Source: Paenarthrobacter nitroguajacolicus
Lineage (GTDB): Bacteria; Actinomycetota; Actinomycetes; Actinomycetales; Micrococcaceae
NCBI RefSeq assembly: GCF_007786235.1
Contig: NZ_VNFK01000016.1
Location: 46,831 to 110,830, forward strand
Reading direction: 5' to 3'
Length of the DNA: 64,000 nucleotides
Shown here: positions 1 to 6,955 of the stretch, in pieces
Numbering within the stretch: position 1 is the first letter of the stretch
Layout of the letters: every line of letters begins with the position of its first letter
Program-made: the position numbers and the translations under genes
Notes under the pieces: generated by a model
The model's database searches: none
The model's input: only the letters and a program-made list of their open reading frames with translations
Told to the model about the DNA's origin: nothing

Positions 1-834
1 GCGAAGGAACACTCTGCCGCAGACTGGTCCACCCGTCCCCTTCCGGAACCGTGGCTGCGGTACGCCGCCCTGGACGTCGAAGTCCTTGCTGAACTCCGCG
101 AGGAACTCATTGAACTGCTGGAAGCGGACGGCAAGCTGGAGTACGCAGAGCAGGAGTTCGCGGGAATCCTCGCCGCCGGCATCTCCCCGCCGCGGGTCGA
201 TCCATGGCGCAAAACCTCCGGGCTCCACCAGATCCGTGACCGCCGCCAACTGGCAGCCGTCCGTGAACTGTGGCAGGAACGCGATCAACTCGCAAGGAAA
301 CGCGACGTAGCGCCCGGTCGACTCATCCCCGACTCTGCCCTCGTCGCTGCAGCAAAGGCCATGCCCACAACGGTCCCGCAACTTCTGGCGACCAAGGGGT
401 TCCACGGCAGGTCCGCCCAACGTGAAGCTCCCCGTTGGTTGCGCTGCATCACGAACGCCCGCACCATCACGGATCTCCCGCCCCTGCATTTGCCCACCAA
501 CGCGCCACCCCCACCACGGGTGTGGGTTGACCGGGATCCGGAAGCGGCGGCACGGTTGGCCACCGCCCGGCCGGCCCTGCAAGCCAAGGCCGACGAACTC
601 AACCTGCCCGTCGAAAACCTGCTGACTCCCGACTACTTGCGTCGGGTTGCCTGGCGACCCCCGGCTGATGCCTCGTTGGAATCCATCTCGGCGGAGCTGC
701 GGGCGCTCGGTGCACGCGAATGGCAAATCTCCTTCGCCGCTCCGATCCTCACCGAAGCATGCCTGAACCCCCAACCGCTTCCGGCCAAGGAGTCCAAATC
801 CAAGGAAGCGCAACAATCCAAGGACTCCGACTGA
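1..834 (+). CDS. RNase D-like 3'-5' exonuclease with HRDC domain (5' partial)
   Basis: The open frame runs in from the left edge, so the N-terminus and the first exonuclease motifs are missing. The first visible segment, RYAALDVEVL, matches the Exo III motif (Y-x3-D) of DEDDy exonucleases. An HRDC-like helical region follows (WRKTSGLHQIRDRRQLAAVRELW spans it, shown here only by its first residues WRKTSG), with a second one further on. The tail is rich in Lys and Ser. The family trims structured RNA 3' ends, including tRNA precursors. A related HRDC protein lies next to dxs in mycobacteria, so its position fits. It ends in TGA and is followed 14 bases later by a strong terminator. Assignment is good, but exact substrate is not visible. 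Confidence 0.85.
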   Translation, partial: AKEHSAADWSTRPLPEPWLRYAALDVEVLAELREELIELLEADGKLEYAEQEFAGILAAGISPPRVDPWRKTSGLHQIRDRRQLAAVRELWQERDQLARKRDVAPGRLIPDSALVAAAKAMPTTVPQLLATKGFHGRSAQREAPRWLRCITNARTITDLPPLHLPTNAPPPPRVWVDRDPEAAARLATARPALQAKADELNLPVENLLTPDYLRRVAWRPPADASLESISAELRALGAREWQISFAAPILTEACLNPQPLPAKESKSKEAQQSKDSD

Positions 835-848
835 TTGCGTTGGTCTGC

Positions 849-890
849 AGGCCCGTCACCCGAATCTCCCTTCGCGGTGGCGGGCCTTTT
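849..890 (+). terminator. Rho-independent terminator after the RNase D-like gene
   Basis: The arms AGGCCCG-CACC (849-860) and GGTG-CGGGCCT (876-887) pair around a 15-base loop with one internal mismatch, and a short T run ends the hairpin. It separates the RNase D-like gene from fadA. Confidence 0.8.
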
Positions 891-941
891 GCGTGCCAGC
901 ATCTTCCTCCCGCCGCCGGCTTAACTGACCTTGCAAGCTAA

Positions 942-957
942 GTTACTCATGAGTAAC
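942..957. promoter_or_regulatory. Perfect 16-bp palindrome upstream of fadA (candidate operator)
   Basis: GTTACTCATGAGTAAC is a perfect inverted repeat, 65 bases before the fadA start and just downstream of the terminator. Its size and symmetry fit a dimeric TetR-type repressor of fatty-acid degradation. No such regulator is encoded in this window, so the partner is inferred only. Confidence 0.6.
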
Positions 958-1022
958 ATTGCAGTAATGCCAACGGGACCCGCCTTGCGGATCCTGCGGC
1001 ACGTCTCAACGAGGAGTAATAC

Positions 1023-2303
1023 ATGAGTCCAACACGCAGTGCTCAGAGGATCGTCCGTGACGTTGTCTTCGTGGACGGGGTCCGCACCCCTTTCGGCAAG
1101 GCCGGAGAGAAAGGCATCTACGCCGGTACCCGCGCCGATGACCTCGTGGTCAAGTGCATCCGCGAACTCATGAGGCGGAACCCCTCGTTGCCCGCGGACC
1201 GCGTCGACGAGGTGGCCATCGCAGCCACCACCCAGACCGGAGACCAGGGCCTCACCATCGGCCGCACGGCCGCTTTGCTGGCCGGACTCCCCCGCACCGT
1301 CCCCGGCTTCGCGATCGATCGCATGTGCGCCGGAGCCATGACGGCAGTGACGACGACGGCGAGCGGCATCGGCTTCGGCGCCTACGACGTCGTCATCGCC
1401 GGAGGCGTTGAACACATGGGCAACCACCCCATGGGCGCCGGCGCCGACCCCAATCCTCGCTTCATGTCCGAGCGACTGGTAGACCCCGCAGCGCTGAACA
1501 TGGGCAACACGGCCGAGAACCTGCACGACCGCTTCCCCGCCATCACCAAGGACCGCACGGACACCTACGCGGCAGCTTCCCAGGCCAAGCTCGCCGCGGC
1601 CTACGCCAACGAGCAAATCCAGCACGACCTCGTGCCCGTGGCCACCATGAAGCCGGGCCAGGGCTGGACTCTCCACACGACAGACGAGCCTCCGCGCCCC
1701 GGAACCACTGTGGAAGACCTGGCCGAACTGCGTACTCCATTCCGCGCTCACGGCCGGGTCACCGCAGGCAACGCCGCGGGACTGAACGACGGCGCCACAG
1801 CAGCGGTCCTGGCATCGGCCGAAGCCGCCGAGGAACTCGGCCTGCCCGTCAAGATGCGCCTGGTCTCGTATGCCTTCGCCGGCGTCGAGCCTGAGGTCAT
1901 GGGCATAGGCCCGGTTCCCGCCACGGAGAAGGCCCTCAAGAACGCCGGGTTGGGCATTGAAGACATCGGACTGTTCGAGATCAACGAGGCCTTCGCCGTC
2001 CAGGTCCTCAGCTTCCTGGACCACTTCGGCATCGCTGATGACGACCCCCGCGTCAACCGCTATGGCGGGGCCATCGCCGTCGGACATCCGCTCGCATCAT
2101 CCGGCGTTCGCCTCATGAACCAGCTTGCACGCCAGTTCCAGGAGGATCCCTCGGTTCGCTACGGCATCACCACCATGTGCATAGGCTTGGGCATGGGAGC
2201 CACGGTGATCTGGGAGAACCCCCACCACGCCGACTACGCATCTTCCACCTCTGACCAAGCCACCACAGCCGCCACAGCCGTCACAGAAGGAGCCGCAGCA
2301 TGA
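1023..2303 (+). CDS. fadA: Acetyl-CoA C-acyltransferase (thiolase), beta-oxidation
   Basis: A 426-residue thiolase that cleaves 3-ketoacyl-CoA to acetyl-CoA and a shortened acyl-CoA. The nucleophilic cysteine is Cys102 in DRMCAGAM. The C-terminal half shows NEAFA, the GGAIAVGHPLASSG histidine loop and the second catalytic cysteine in CIGLGMG. The ATG is preceded by GAGGAG at 1011-1016. Its stop overlaps the fadB start in an ATGA, so the two are translationally coupled and make the usual trifunctional beta-oxidation pair. The perfect palindrome at 942-957 probably sets its expression. The C-terminal tail after WENPHH is Ala/Thr-rich and dispensable-looking. Confidence 0.96.
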   Translation: MSPTRSAQRIVRDVVFVDGVRTPFGKAGEKGIYAGTRADDLVVKCIRELMRRNPSLPADRVDEVAIAATTQTGDQGLTIGRTAALLAGLPRTVPGFAIDRMCAGAMTAVTTTASGIGFGAYDVVIAGGVEHMGNHPMGAGADPNPRFMSERLVDPAALNMGNTAENLHDRFPAITKDRTDTYAAASQAKLAAAYANEQIQHDLVPVATMKPGQGWTLHTTDEPPRPGTTVEDLAELRTPFRAHGRVTAGNAAGLNDGATAAVLASAEAAEELGLPVKMRLVSYAFAGVEPEVMGIGPVPATEKALKNAGLGIEDIGLFEINEAFAVQVLSFLDHFGIADDDPRVNRYGGAIAVGHPLASSGVRLMNQLARQFQEDPSVRYGITTMCIGLGMGATVIWENPHHADYASSTSDQATTAATAVTEGAAA

Positions 2304-4444
2304 GCGCCGCCGAATTCCAGAAGCTCGCCGCCCTGTTCCCCGATGAAATCGTGACGCATTCCTACGTCCAGGACATCCAGCTCCCGGGCGGCGCCGGGAC
2401 GTTTGCCCTGATTACCCTGGACAACGGGCTGGACCACTCCAAGCCCACCACCCTGGGTCCCAACACCCTGGTGGAACTCGGCGGCGTCCTGGAGGACCTC
2501 AAGGACCGGGCCTCCCGCGGTGAAATCGTGGGCGTCGGAGTCACAGGCAAGCCGTATTTCCTGGTGGCAGGTGCCGATCTCTCCGCGGTCAAGACGCTCA
2601 AAGAACGCGAACACGGCCTCTGGATGGCCCAGCTCGGCCACGCCGTTTACGCTACGTTGGCCGATCTTGGCGTTCCCAGCTTTGCCTTCATCAACGGCCT
2701 TGCCCTGGGCGGCGGGCTTGAAATAGCACTGCAGTCCACCTACCGGACCGTCTCCACAGGTGCGGGCGCACTTGCCCTACCTGAAGCGTTCATCGGCCTC
2801 GTGCCGGGGTGGGGCGGCGTTTACATCCTGCCGCGCCTCGTCGGTCCCGAGAACGCAGTCAAGGTGATGATCGAGAACCCCCTCAGCAACAACCGGACCC
2901 TCACCGGACCCCAGGCCTTTGAACTCGGCGTTGCGGACGCCATCTTTGAACCGGCCGACTTCGTGGAGCAGTCCCTCGCCTGGGCGGCCAGCGTCATCAC
3001 CGGCGATGTGACGCCGGATCGTAACAACGCTGTTGATCCCGCTGACCAAGGTGTCGCCGCGCGCTGGGCGGCCGCGATTTCTGCAGGTCGCGCCTTCGTT
3101 GAGGCCAAGACGTCCAACGCCTCACCCGCGCCGGCCAAGGTTCTTGACGTCATGGAGGCAAACCGCACCATGACGCAGGCGGACTCTGCTGCGCTGGAAT
3201 GCGAGACCCTCGCCGGCCTCATGCAGACGGACGAGTTCCGTTCCACGGTGTACGCGTTCCTGGACCTCGTCCAGAAGCGCTCCAAGCACCCGGCAGGCGC
3301 CCCCGACCGTAAGTTGGCCCGCCCGGTAACCAAGATCGGCGTCGTTGGTGCCGGCCTCATGGCCAGCCAGCTGGCGTTGCTCTTCGCCCGGCAGCTGAAG
3401 GTCCCCGTGGTGATGACGGATATCGACCAGGCCAGGGTGGACAAGGGAGTGGCGTACGTCCACGCCGAAGTCGACAAGATGCTGGCCAAGAAACGGATCA
3501 AGCCCGACGCCGCCAACCGGACCAAGGCCCTTGTTACAGGTTCCGTGTCCAAGGCGGTGTTCGCTGATGCCGATTTCGTCATCGAAGCCGTCTTCGAAGA
3601 ACTCCACATCAAGAAGCAGGTCTTCGCCGAGGTGGAGGAAATCGTCTCACCGGAGTGCATCCTCGCCACCAATACGTCCTCGTTGTCCGTCACGGCCATG
3701 GCCGAGGACCTAAAGCATCCGGAACGGCTGGTGGGCTTCCACTTCTTCAATCCGGTTGCAGTGATGCCCCTCCTGGAGATCGTGCGGGCCCCCAAGACCG
3801 ACGACGCCGTCCTGGCCACCGCTTTCGAACTCGCCAAGGGTCTGAAGAAGACGGCTGTTCTCGTCAAGGACGCTGCCGCGTTCGTTGTGAACCGCATCTT
3901 GCTGCGCCTCATGGGCGAGGTCATCGCCGCATTCGATGAAGGAACACCTGCCGAAGTGGCGGACACCGCCCTGCGACCCATGGGCCTGCCCATGTCTCCG
4001 TTCACCCTCAGTGCAATGGTGGGCCTGCCGGTAGCCCAGCACGTCCAGGAGTCCCTGCACGCAGCCTTCGGCGAACGGTTCCCTGTATCGCAGAACCTGC
4101 AAAAACTCATCGACAACGGCGTCAAGTCCCTCTGGGTACCCGGCCCGGACGGAACGCCTGTCATCCCCGCTGAGACGCTGGCCATCATGTCCTTCGGCAA
4201 CACGCCGTCCACTGGCGAGGAGGTCCTGCGGCGCACGCAGGATGCACTGGCGGAAGAGATTGGGCTCATGCTGGAAGAAGGTGTCGTGGCTGGCCCCGAA
4301 GACATCGACCTCTGCGTCATCATGGGTGCCGGCTGGCCGATGTTCCTGGGCGGAATCACACCATACTTGGATCGGGTGGGCGCCTCAGAGCGTGTCAACG
4401 GCAAGCGATTCCTTGCTCCGGGCGTTGCTTCGGCACCTGCCTAA
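2300..4444 (+). CDS. fadB: Bifunctional enoyl-CoA hydratase / 3-hydroxyacyl-CoA dehydrogenase
   Basis: A 714-residue fatty-acid oxidation alpha subunit, the usual length. The N-terminal crotonase domain (about residues 20-280) carries VAGADLSAV for the oxyanion hole and NGLALGGGLEIAL. The NAD-binding dehydrogenase domain begins near residue 340 with the Rossmann motif GVVGAGLMASQLA and continues with ATNTSS and GFHFFNPV, which holds the catalytic histidine. A C-terminal helical domain follows. It hydrates trans-2-enoyl-CoA and oxidises the L-3-hydroxyacyl-CoA, feeding the FadA thiolase. It overlaps fadA by four bases and is followed by a long bidirectional hairpin. Confidence 0.96.
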   Translation: MSAAEFQKLAALFPDEIVTHSYVQDIQLPGGAGTFALITLDNGLDHSKPTTLGPNTLVELGGVLEDLKDRASRGEIVGVGVTGKPYFLVAGADLSAVKTLKEREHGLWMAQLGHAVYATLADLGVPSFAFINGLALGGGLEIALQSTYRTVSTGAGALALPEAFIGLVPGWGGVYILPRLVGPENAVKVMIENPLSNNRTLTGPQAFELGVADAIFEPADFVEQSLAWAASVITGDVTPDRNNAVDPADQGVAARWAAAISAGRAFVEAKTSNASPAPAKVLDVMEANRTMTQADSAALECETLAGLMQTDEFRSTVYAFLDLVQKRSKHPAGAPDRKLARPVTKIGVVGAGLMASQLALLFARQLKVPVVMTDIDQARVDKGVAYVHAEVDKMLAKKRIKPDAANRTKALVTGSVSKAVFADADFVIEAVFEELHIKKQVFAEVEEIVSPECILATNTSSLSVTAMAEDLKHPERLVGFHFFNPVAVMPLLEIVRAPKTDDAVLATAFELAKGLKKTAVLVKDAAAFVVNRILLRLMGEVIAAFDEGTPAEVADTALRPMGLPMSPFTLSAMVGLPVAQHVQESLHAAFGERFPVSQNLQKLIDNGVKSLWVPGPDGTPVIPAETLAIMSFGNTPSTGEEVLRRTQDALAEEIGLMLEEGVVAGPEDIDLCVIMGAGWPMFLGGITPYLDRVGASERVNGKRFLAPGVASAPA

Positions 4445-4460
4445 GCAACCAGACGCTTAA

Positions 4461-4510
4461 CGCAGGAGGGCCGTGGCTGGAGCACCTGCTCCAGCCACGG
4501 CCCTCCTGCG
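4461..4510. terminator. Bidirectional terminator, perfect 23-bp stem
   Basis: Bases 4461-4483 pair perfectly with 4488-4510 around the loop ACCT. It sits 16 bases after fadB and 28 bases after the convergent aldo/keto reductase, and can serve both. It lacks a U tract, as is common in high-GC actinobacteria. Confidence 0.85.
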
Positions 4511-4531
4511 TCCTGCGTCCTGCGTCCTGCG
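4504..4531. repeat. Four tandem copies of TCCTGCG
   Basis: Four exact heptamers start inside the right arm of the terminator and run towards the end of the aldo/keto reductase. A degenerate fifth copy (TCTTGCC) follows. This looks like slippage from the hairpin arm. Confidence 0.8.
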
Positions 4532-4537
4532 TCTTGC

Positions 4538-5515
4538 CTAGAAGAGTGCCACCTTCGGAGCGCGGGGGAAGATGTCGTCGAGTTCCTCGCGGTCCTCCTG
4601 TGTTGGCACCCAGCACACTGCTTCGGCGTTCTCACGGATTTGCTCGGGGCGGGTTGCACCGGCGATGACGCTGCTGACACCTGGTTGCGCAGCCAACCAG
4701 GAGAAAGCCAACTGGAGTTCGCTGATGTCACGTTCCTTGGCGAACTGGCCAAAGCGGCCCAGCTGCTCCCAGTCGGCGTCGTGAACCAAGTTGGTGCGGG
4801 TGTGGCTCAGCCGCGAGCCTTCCGGGGCCTTTCCAGCGGAGTACTTTCCAGTGAGGAGTCCATTGGCCAAGGGGAAGTACGGGAGGACACCCAGGGAGAA
4901 CGCCCCGGCGGCCGGAAGTACTTCCAGCTCAGCGCGACGGTCCAGGAGGTTGTAGTGGTTCTGGGTCGAAATGAACCGTGCACCACCGCCTTGTCGTCCC
5001 ACATACTCAGCCTCGGCGATCTGCCAGCCCGCGAAGTTTGAATGTCCGATGTAGCGAACCTTCCCGCTGGACACCAGGTCATCCAGGGCGGAGAGCGTCT
5101 TCTCGATGGGAGTCCGCGGATCCGGGGTGTGGAACTGATAGAGATCGATCCATTCCGTATCCAAGCGGCGAAGCGACGCTTCAACCGCTTTCACGATGTA
5201 CCGACGCGAGCCACGGGCGTCGAAATCGTTACCGTTGACGCCACGCATGTCCATGCCGAACTTGGTACCGATCACGACGTCGTCGCGGCGACCTTTGAGT
5301 GCCTTCCCCAGCATGACCTCGCTGAGGCCCGGCTCACGACCATAGACATCGGCGACGTCGAAGAAGGTCACACCGGCGTCAACGGCGGCATGGACAACAG
5401 CGTCTGTTCCTTCCTGGGACTCTGTAGGGGTGTTGGCGCGGCCCAGATTGTTACAGCCCAGCCCAACAGCTGAGACGGTGAGTCCGGAATGGCCAAGGCG
5501 TCGGTATTCAGTCAT
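4538..5515 (-). CDS. Aldo/keto reductase
   Basis: A 325-residue NADPH-dependent aldo/keto reductase of the YghZ/Tas-like bacterial group. Visible family features are GLGCNNLGR near the N-terminus, DVADVYGREPGLSE with the catalytic Asp and Tyr, VIGTKFG with the catalytic Lys, and DLYQFHTPD with the His. GHSNFAGWQI follows, and the C-terminus has the GATRPEQI cofactor-phosphate loop. The substrate cannot be told. The gene is monocistronic. Its ATG has no Shine-Dalgarno sequence but has TAGGCT six bases upstream, so it is probably leaderless. Confidence 0.92.
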   Translation of the reverse strand: MTEYRRLGHSGLTVSAVGLGCNNLGRANTPTESQEGTDAVVHAAVDAGVTFFDVADVYGREPGLSEVMLGKALKGRRDDVVIGTKFGMDMRGVNGNDFDARGSRRYIVKAVEASLRRLDTEWIDLYQFHTPDPRTPIEKTLSALDDLVSSGKVRYIGHSNFAGWQIAEAEYVGRQGGGARFISTQNHYNLLDRRAELEVLPAAGAFSLGVLPYFPLANGLLTGKYSAGKAPEGSRLSHTRTNLVHDADWEQLGRFGQFAKERDISELQLAFSWLAAQPGVSSVIAGATRPEQIRENAEAVCWVPTQEDREELDDIFPRAPKVALF

Positions 5516-5521
5516 GGATTC

Positions 5522-5527
5522 AGCCTA
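5522..5527 (-). promoter_or_regulatory. -10 box of a leaderless promoter (aldo/keto reductase)
   Basis: TAGGCT on the minus strand stands six bases before the ATG, which places the transcript start at or next to the start codon. No clear -35 box. Confidence 0.6.
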
Positions 5528-5580
5528 TATCGCGCCTGCGGGCAGATTGTCACCTGAGGCAACAAAAAGATCACACGACG

Positions 5581-5799
5581 CTACCGAGGCCCATACGAGA
5601 TTCCGGACTCTTCCATAGCGTCCTCCAGTTGGGCAATGGCCGCCGGACCCATTCCGTGGAGCTTTGACACTTCCACTTCACCGAACTCAGCCAACTGCTC
5701 CAATGTCTCGATCCCCTCGTGGGCCAGCGCCCTCTTTGCCGGCGCAGCAAGTCCCTTGGGGAGGGGCGTATGGCCGGGCCAGTTGCTCTTGGACGGCAT
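5581..5799 (-). CDS. Small helix-hairpin-helix DNA-binding protein
   Basis: 72 residues. The start MPSKSNWPG was chosen because AGGAGG lies just upstream; longer in-frame starts lack this support. The middle reads LAAPAKRALAHEGIETLEQL, then VSKLHGMGPAAIAQLEDAM. This is a helix-hairpin-helix fold like the C-terminal domain of the RNA polymerase alpha subunit. The LHGMGP loop is the typical non-specific DNA-backbone contact. Such short proteins are usually annotated only as DNA-binding. It follows the unknown gene by 29 bases and may share its transcript. Its cellular role is unknown. Confidence 0.8.
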   Translation of the reverse strand: MPSKSNWPGHTPLPKGLAAPAKRALAHEGIETLEQLAEFGEVEVSKLHGMGPAAIAQLEDAMEESGISYGPR

Positions 5800-5828
5800 G
5801 GAGATCCTCCTGGTGCGTTGGGTGCTAC

Positions 5829-6389
5829 TTAGAGAGTAAAGCCCACGCCCTGCTTGGGCGAGTGCTTGACCTTGAACGCAGTGGGATCGCTGTGGGGTGC
5901 TGCCGCGATGGTGAGCTTGGTGAAATCCAGGTCCTCGCCACGAACGCAGATCTTGATGGCGTTCACTGCCTTGCTGACGTCCGGGCAAAGGCAGAAGATG
6001 TTCAGGCGGCTATTGCCAATTTCGGAGCGATCCACGATGCCGAGGCCCCGCCACGCCAATTCACCAGTGAGGGCTGCCTTTGCCTTTCGTTCAAGGTGCC
6101 GATCCCGCTCGGTACCGTCCTTGGTCTTAAGGGCCAGCTGGGCAACAACCCAAAACTGCTCGGACTCGGGAATTTCGGCGTATCCATCTTCTTCGCATTG
6201 GGCGGCAAAGGCATCCATCAGCCCTTCCACCGTGGAGTCGTCGTCCACGCCTGTTTCATCAGTCTTGCTCTGGTGGCCAACCACGCCGTGGTTGACCACG
6301 AACTGCTGGTCTTCGTCGTCGTACCAGGCCTCCCGGAAGTGAAGGACTCCCTCTTCGTCCCGCTTGTACGTACGGATAATGCCGCTCAT
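5829..6389 (-). CDS. Protein of unknown function, third gene of the dxs operon
   Basis: 186 residues, acidic and soluble, with no signal peptide or membrane helix. I do not recognise the family. The N-terminal part (EAWYDDEDQQFVVNHGVVGH) has a faint WGR-like look. The middle is acidic (DETGVDDDSTVEG), and the C-terminal half contains NIFCLCPDVSKAVNAI with two close cysteines. The start was chosen because its ATG overlaps the stop of the DUF402 gene (ATGA) and GGAAAGGACG lies upstream. It is therefore translationally coupled as the third gene after dxs and DUF402. A link to isoprenoid metabolism is not implied by sequence. Confidence 0.75.
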   Translation of the reverse strand: MSGIIRTYKRDEEGVLHFREAWYDDEDQQFVVNHGVVGHQSKTDETGVDDDSTVEGLMDAFAAQCEEDGYAEIPESEQFWVVAQLALKTKDGTERDRHLERKAKAALTGELAWRGLGIVDRSEIGNSRLNIFCLCPDVSKAVNAIKICVRGEDLDFTKLTIAAAPHSDPTAFKVKHSPKQGVGFTL

Positions 6390-6955
6390 GCTCGTCCTTT
6401 CCTGAACCACTCAGCACTGGTGCTGTTATGGCCGGTGATGTCGAATGGTGCTTTCATGGTGTCCACTGCTTCGAAAAGGGCCGTGCATTCTGCCCGCATG
6501 GCGGCCACCGTTGGTTGTGGATAGCCCATGGCCACCGTGTGATCATCGAACTCGTCTTCGTCATCCACGAACACCCCGTGCCTGGTGGAGCGGATGACGT
6601 CCAGGTCCATGTCGATCATGTGGAACTCAGTGACACCCGGTCTGATCGGGTTCCAGGCGTGGGCAGTGGCGAGGTCTACGTAAATCCGGAAGTCGCCAGG
6701 ATACGAGTCGTCGTAGAACGTGGCCACGAACTCCCCCGCTCGCGGGACCAGCAGGACCGCGTCCGAGGCGGTGTAGAAGGCCGCCCCCGGACGGGAACAA
6801 AACTCACCTGCTCCCTGAAAGATCCACCAGCCGTGGACGTCTTCACCGAGGTAGGTGCCGGGCACAACCCAATGCGCGGTGCCGTTCCACTTCCTGTTTC
6901 TCGCCACAACCAGATCGCCGGGCTGCAGTGCGCCCGGACCGCGACCGTCGCTCAC
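6386..6955 (-). CDS. DUF402 (FomD-like) protein, possible nucleotide hydrolase
   Basis: 189 residues of the DUF402 family. Family members include FomD and nucleoside tri/diphosphate phosphatases, which use a cluster of acidic residues to bind metals. The conserved part is YVDLATAHAWN, FHMIDMDLDVI and VFVDDEDEFDDH, rich in Asp/Glu as expected for metal binding. It starts with GTG, which overlaps the dxs stop as GTGA, and it ends in an ATGA with the next gene. It is thus the middle gene of a tightly coupled three-gene operon. The physiological substrate is unknown. Confidence 0.85.
   Translation of the reverse strand: MSDGRGPGALQPGDLVVARNRKWNGTAHWVVPGTYLGEDVHGWWIFQGAGEFCSRPGAAFYTASDAVLLVPRAGEFVATFYDDSYPGDFRIYVDLATAHAWNPIRPGVTEFHMIDMDLDVIRSTRHGVFVDDEDEFDDHTVAMGYPQPTVAAMRAECTALFEAVDTMKAPFDITGHNSTSAEWFRKGRA

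Noticed and set aside
921..2087. Long minus-strand open frame opposite fadA
   Set aside because: It mirrors the third-position GC bias of fadA and has no protein family resemblance or ribosome site.
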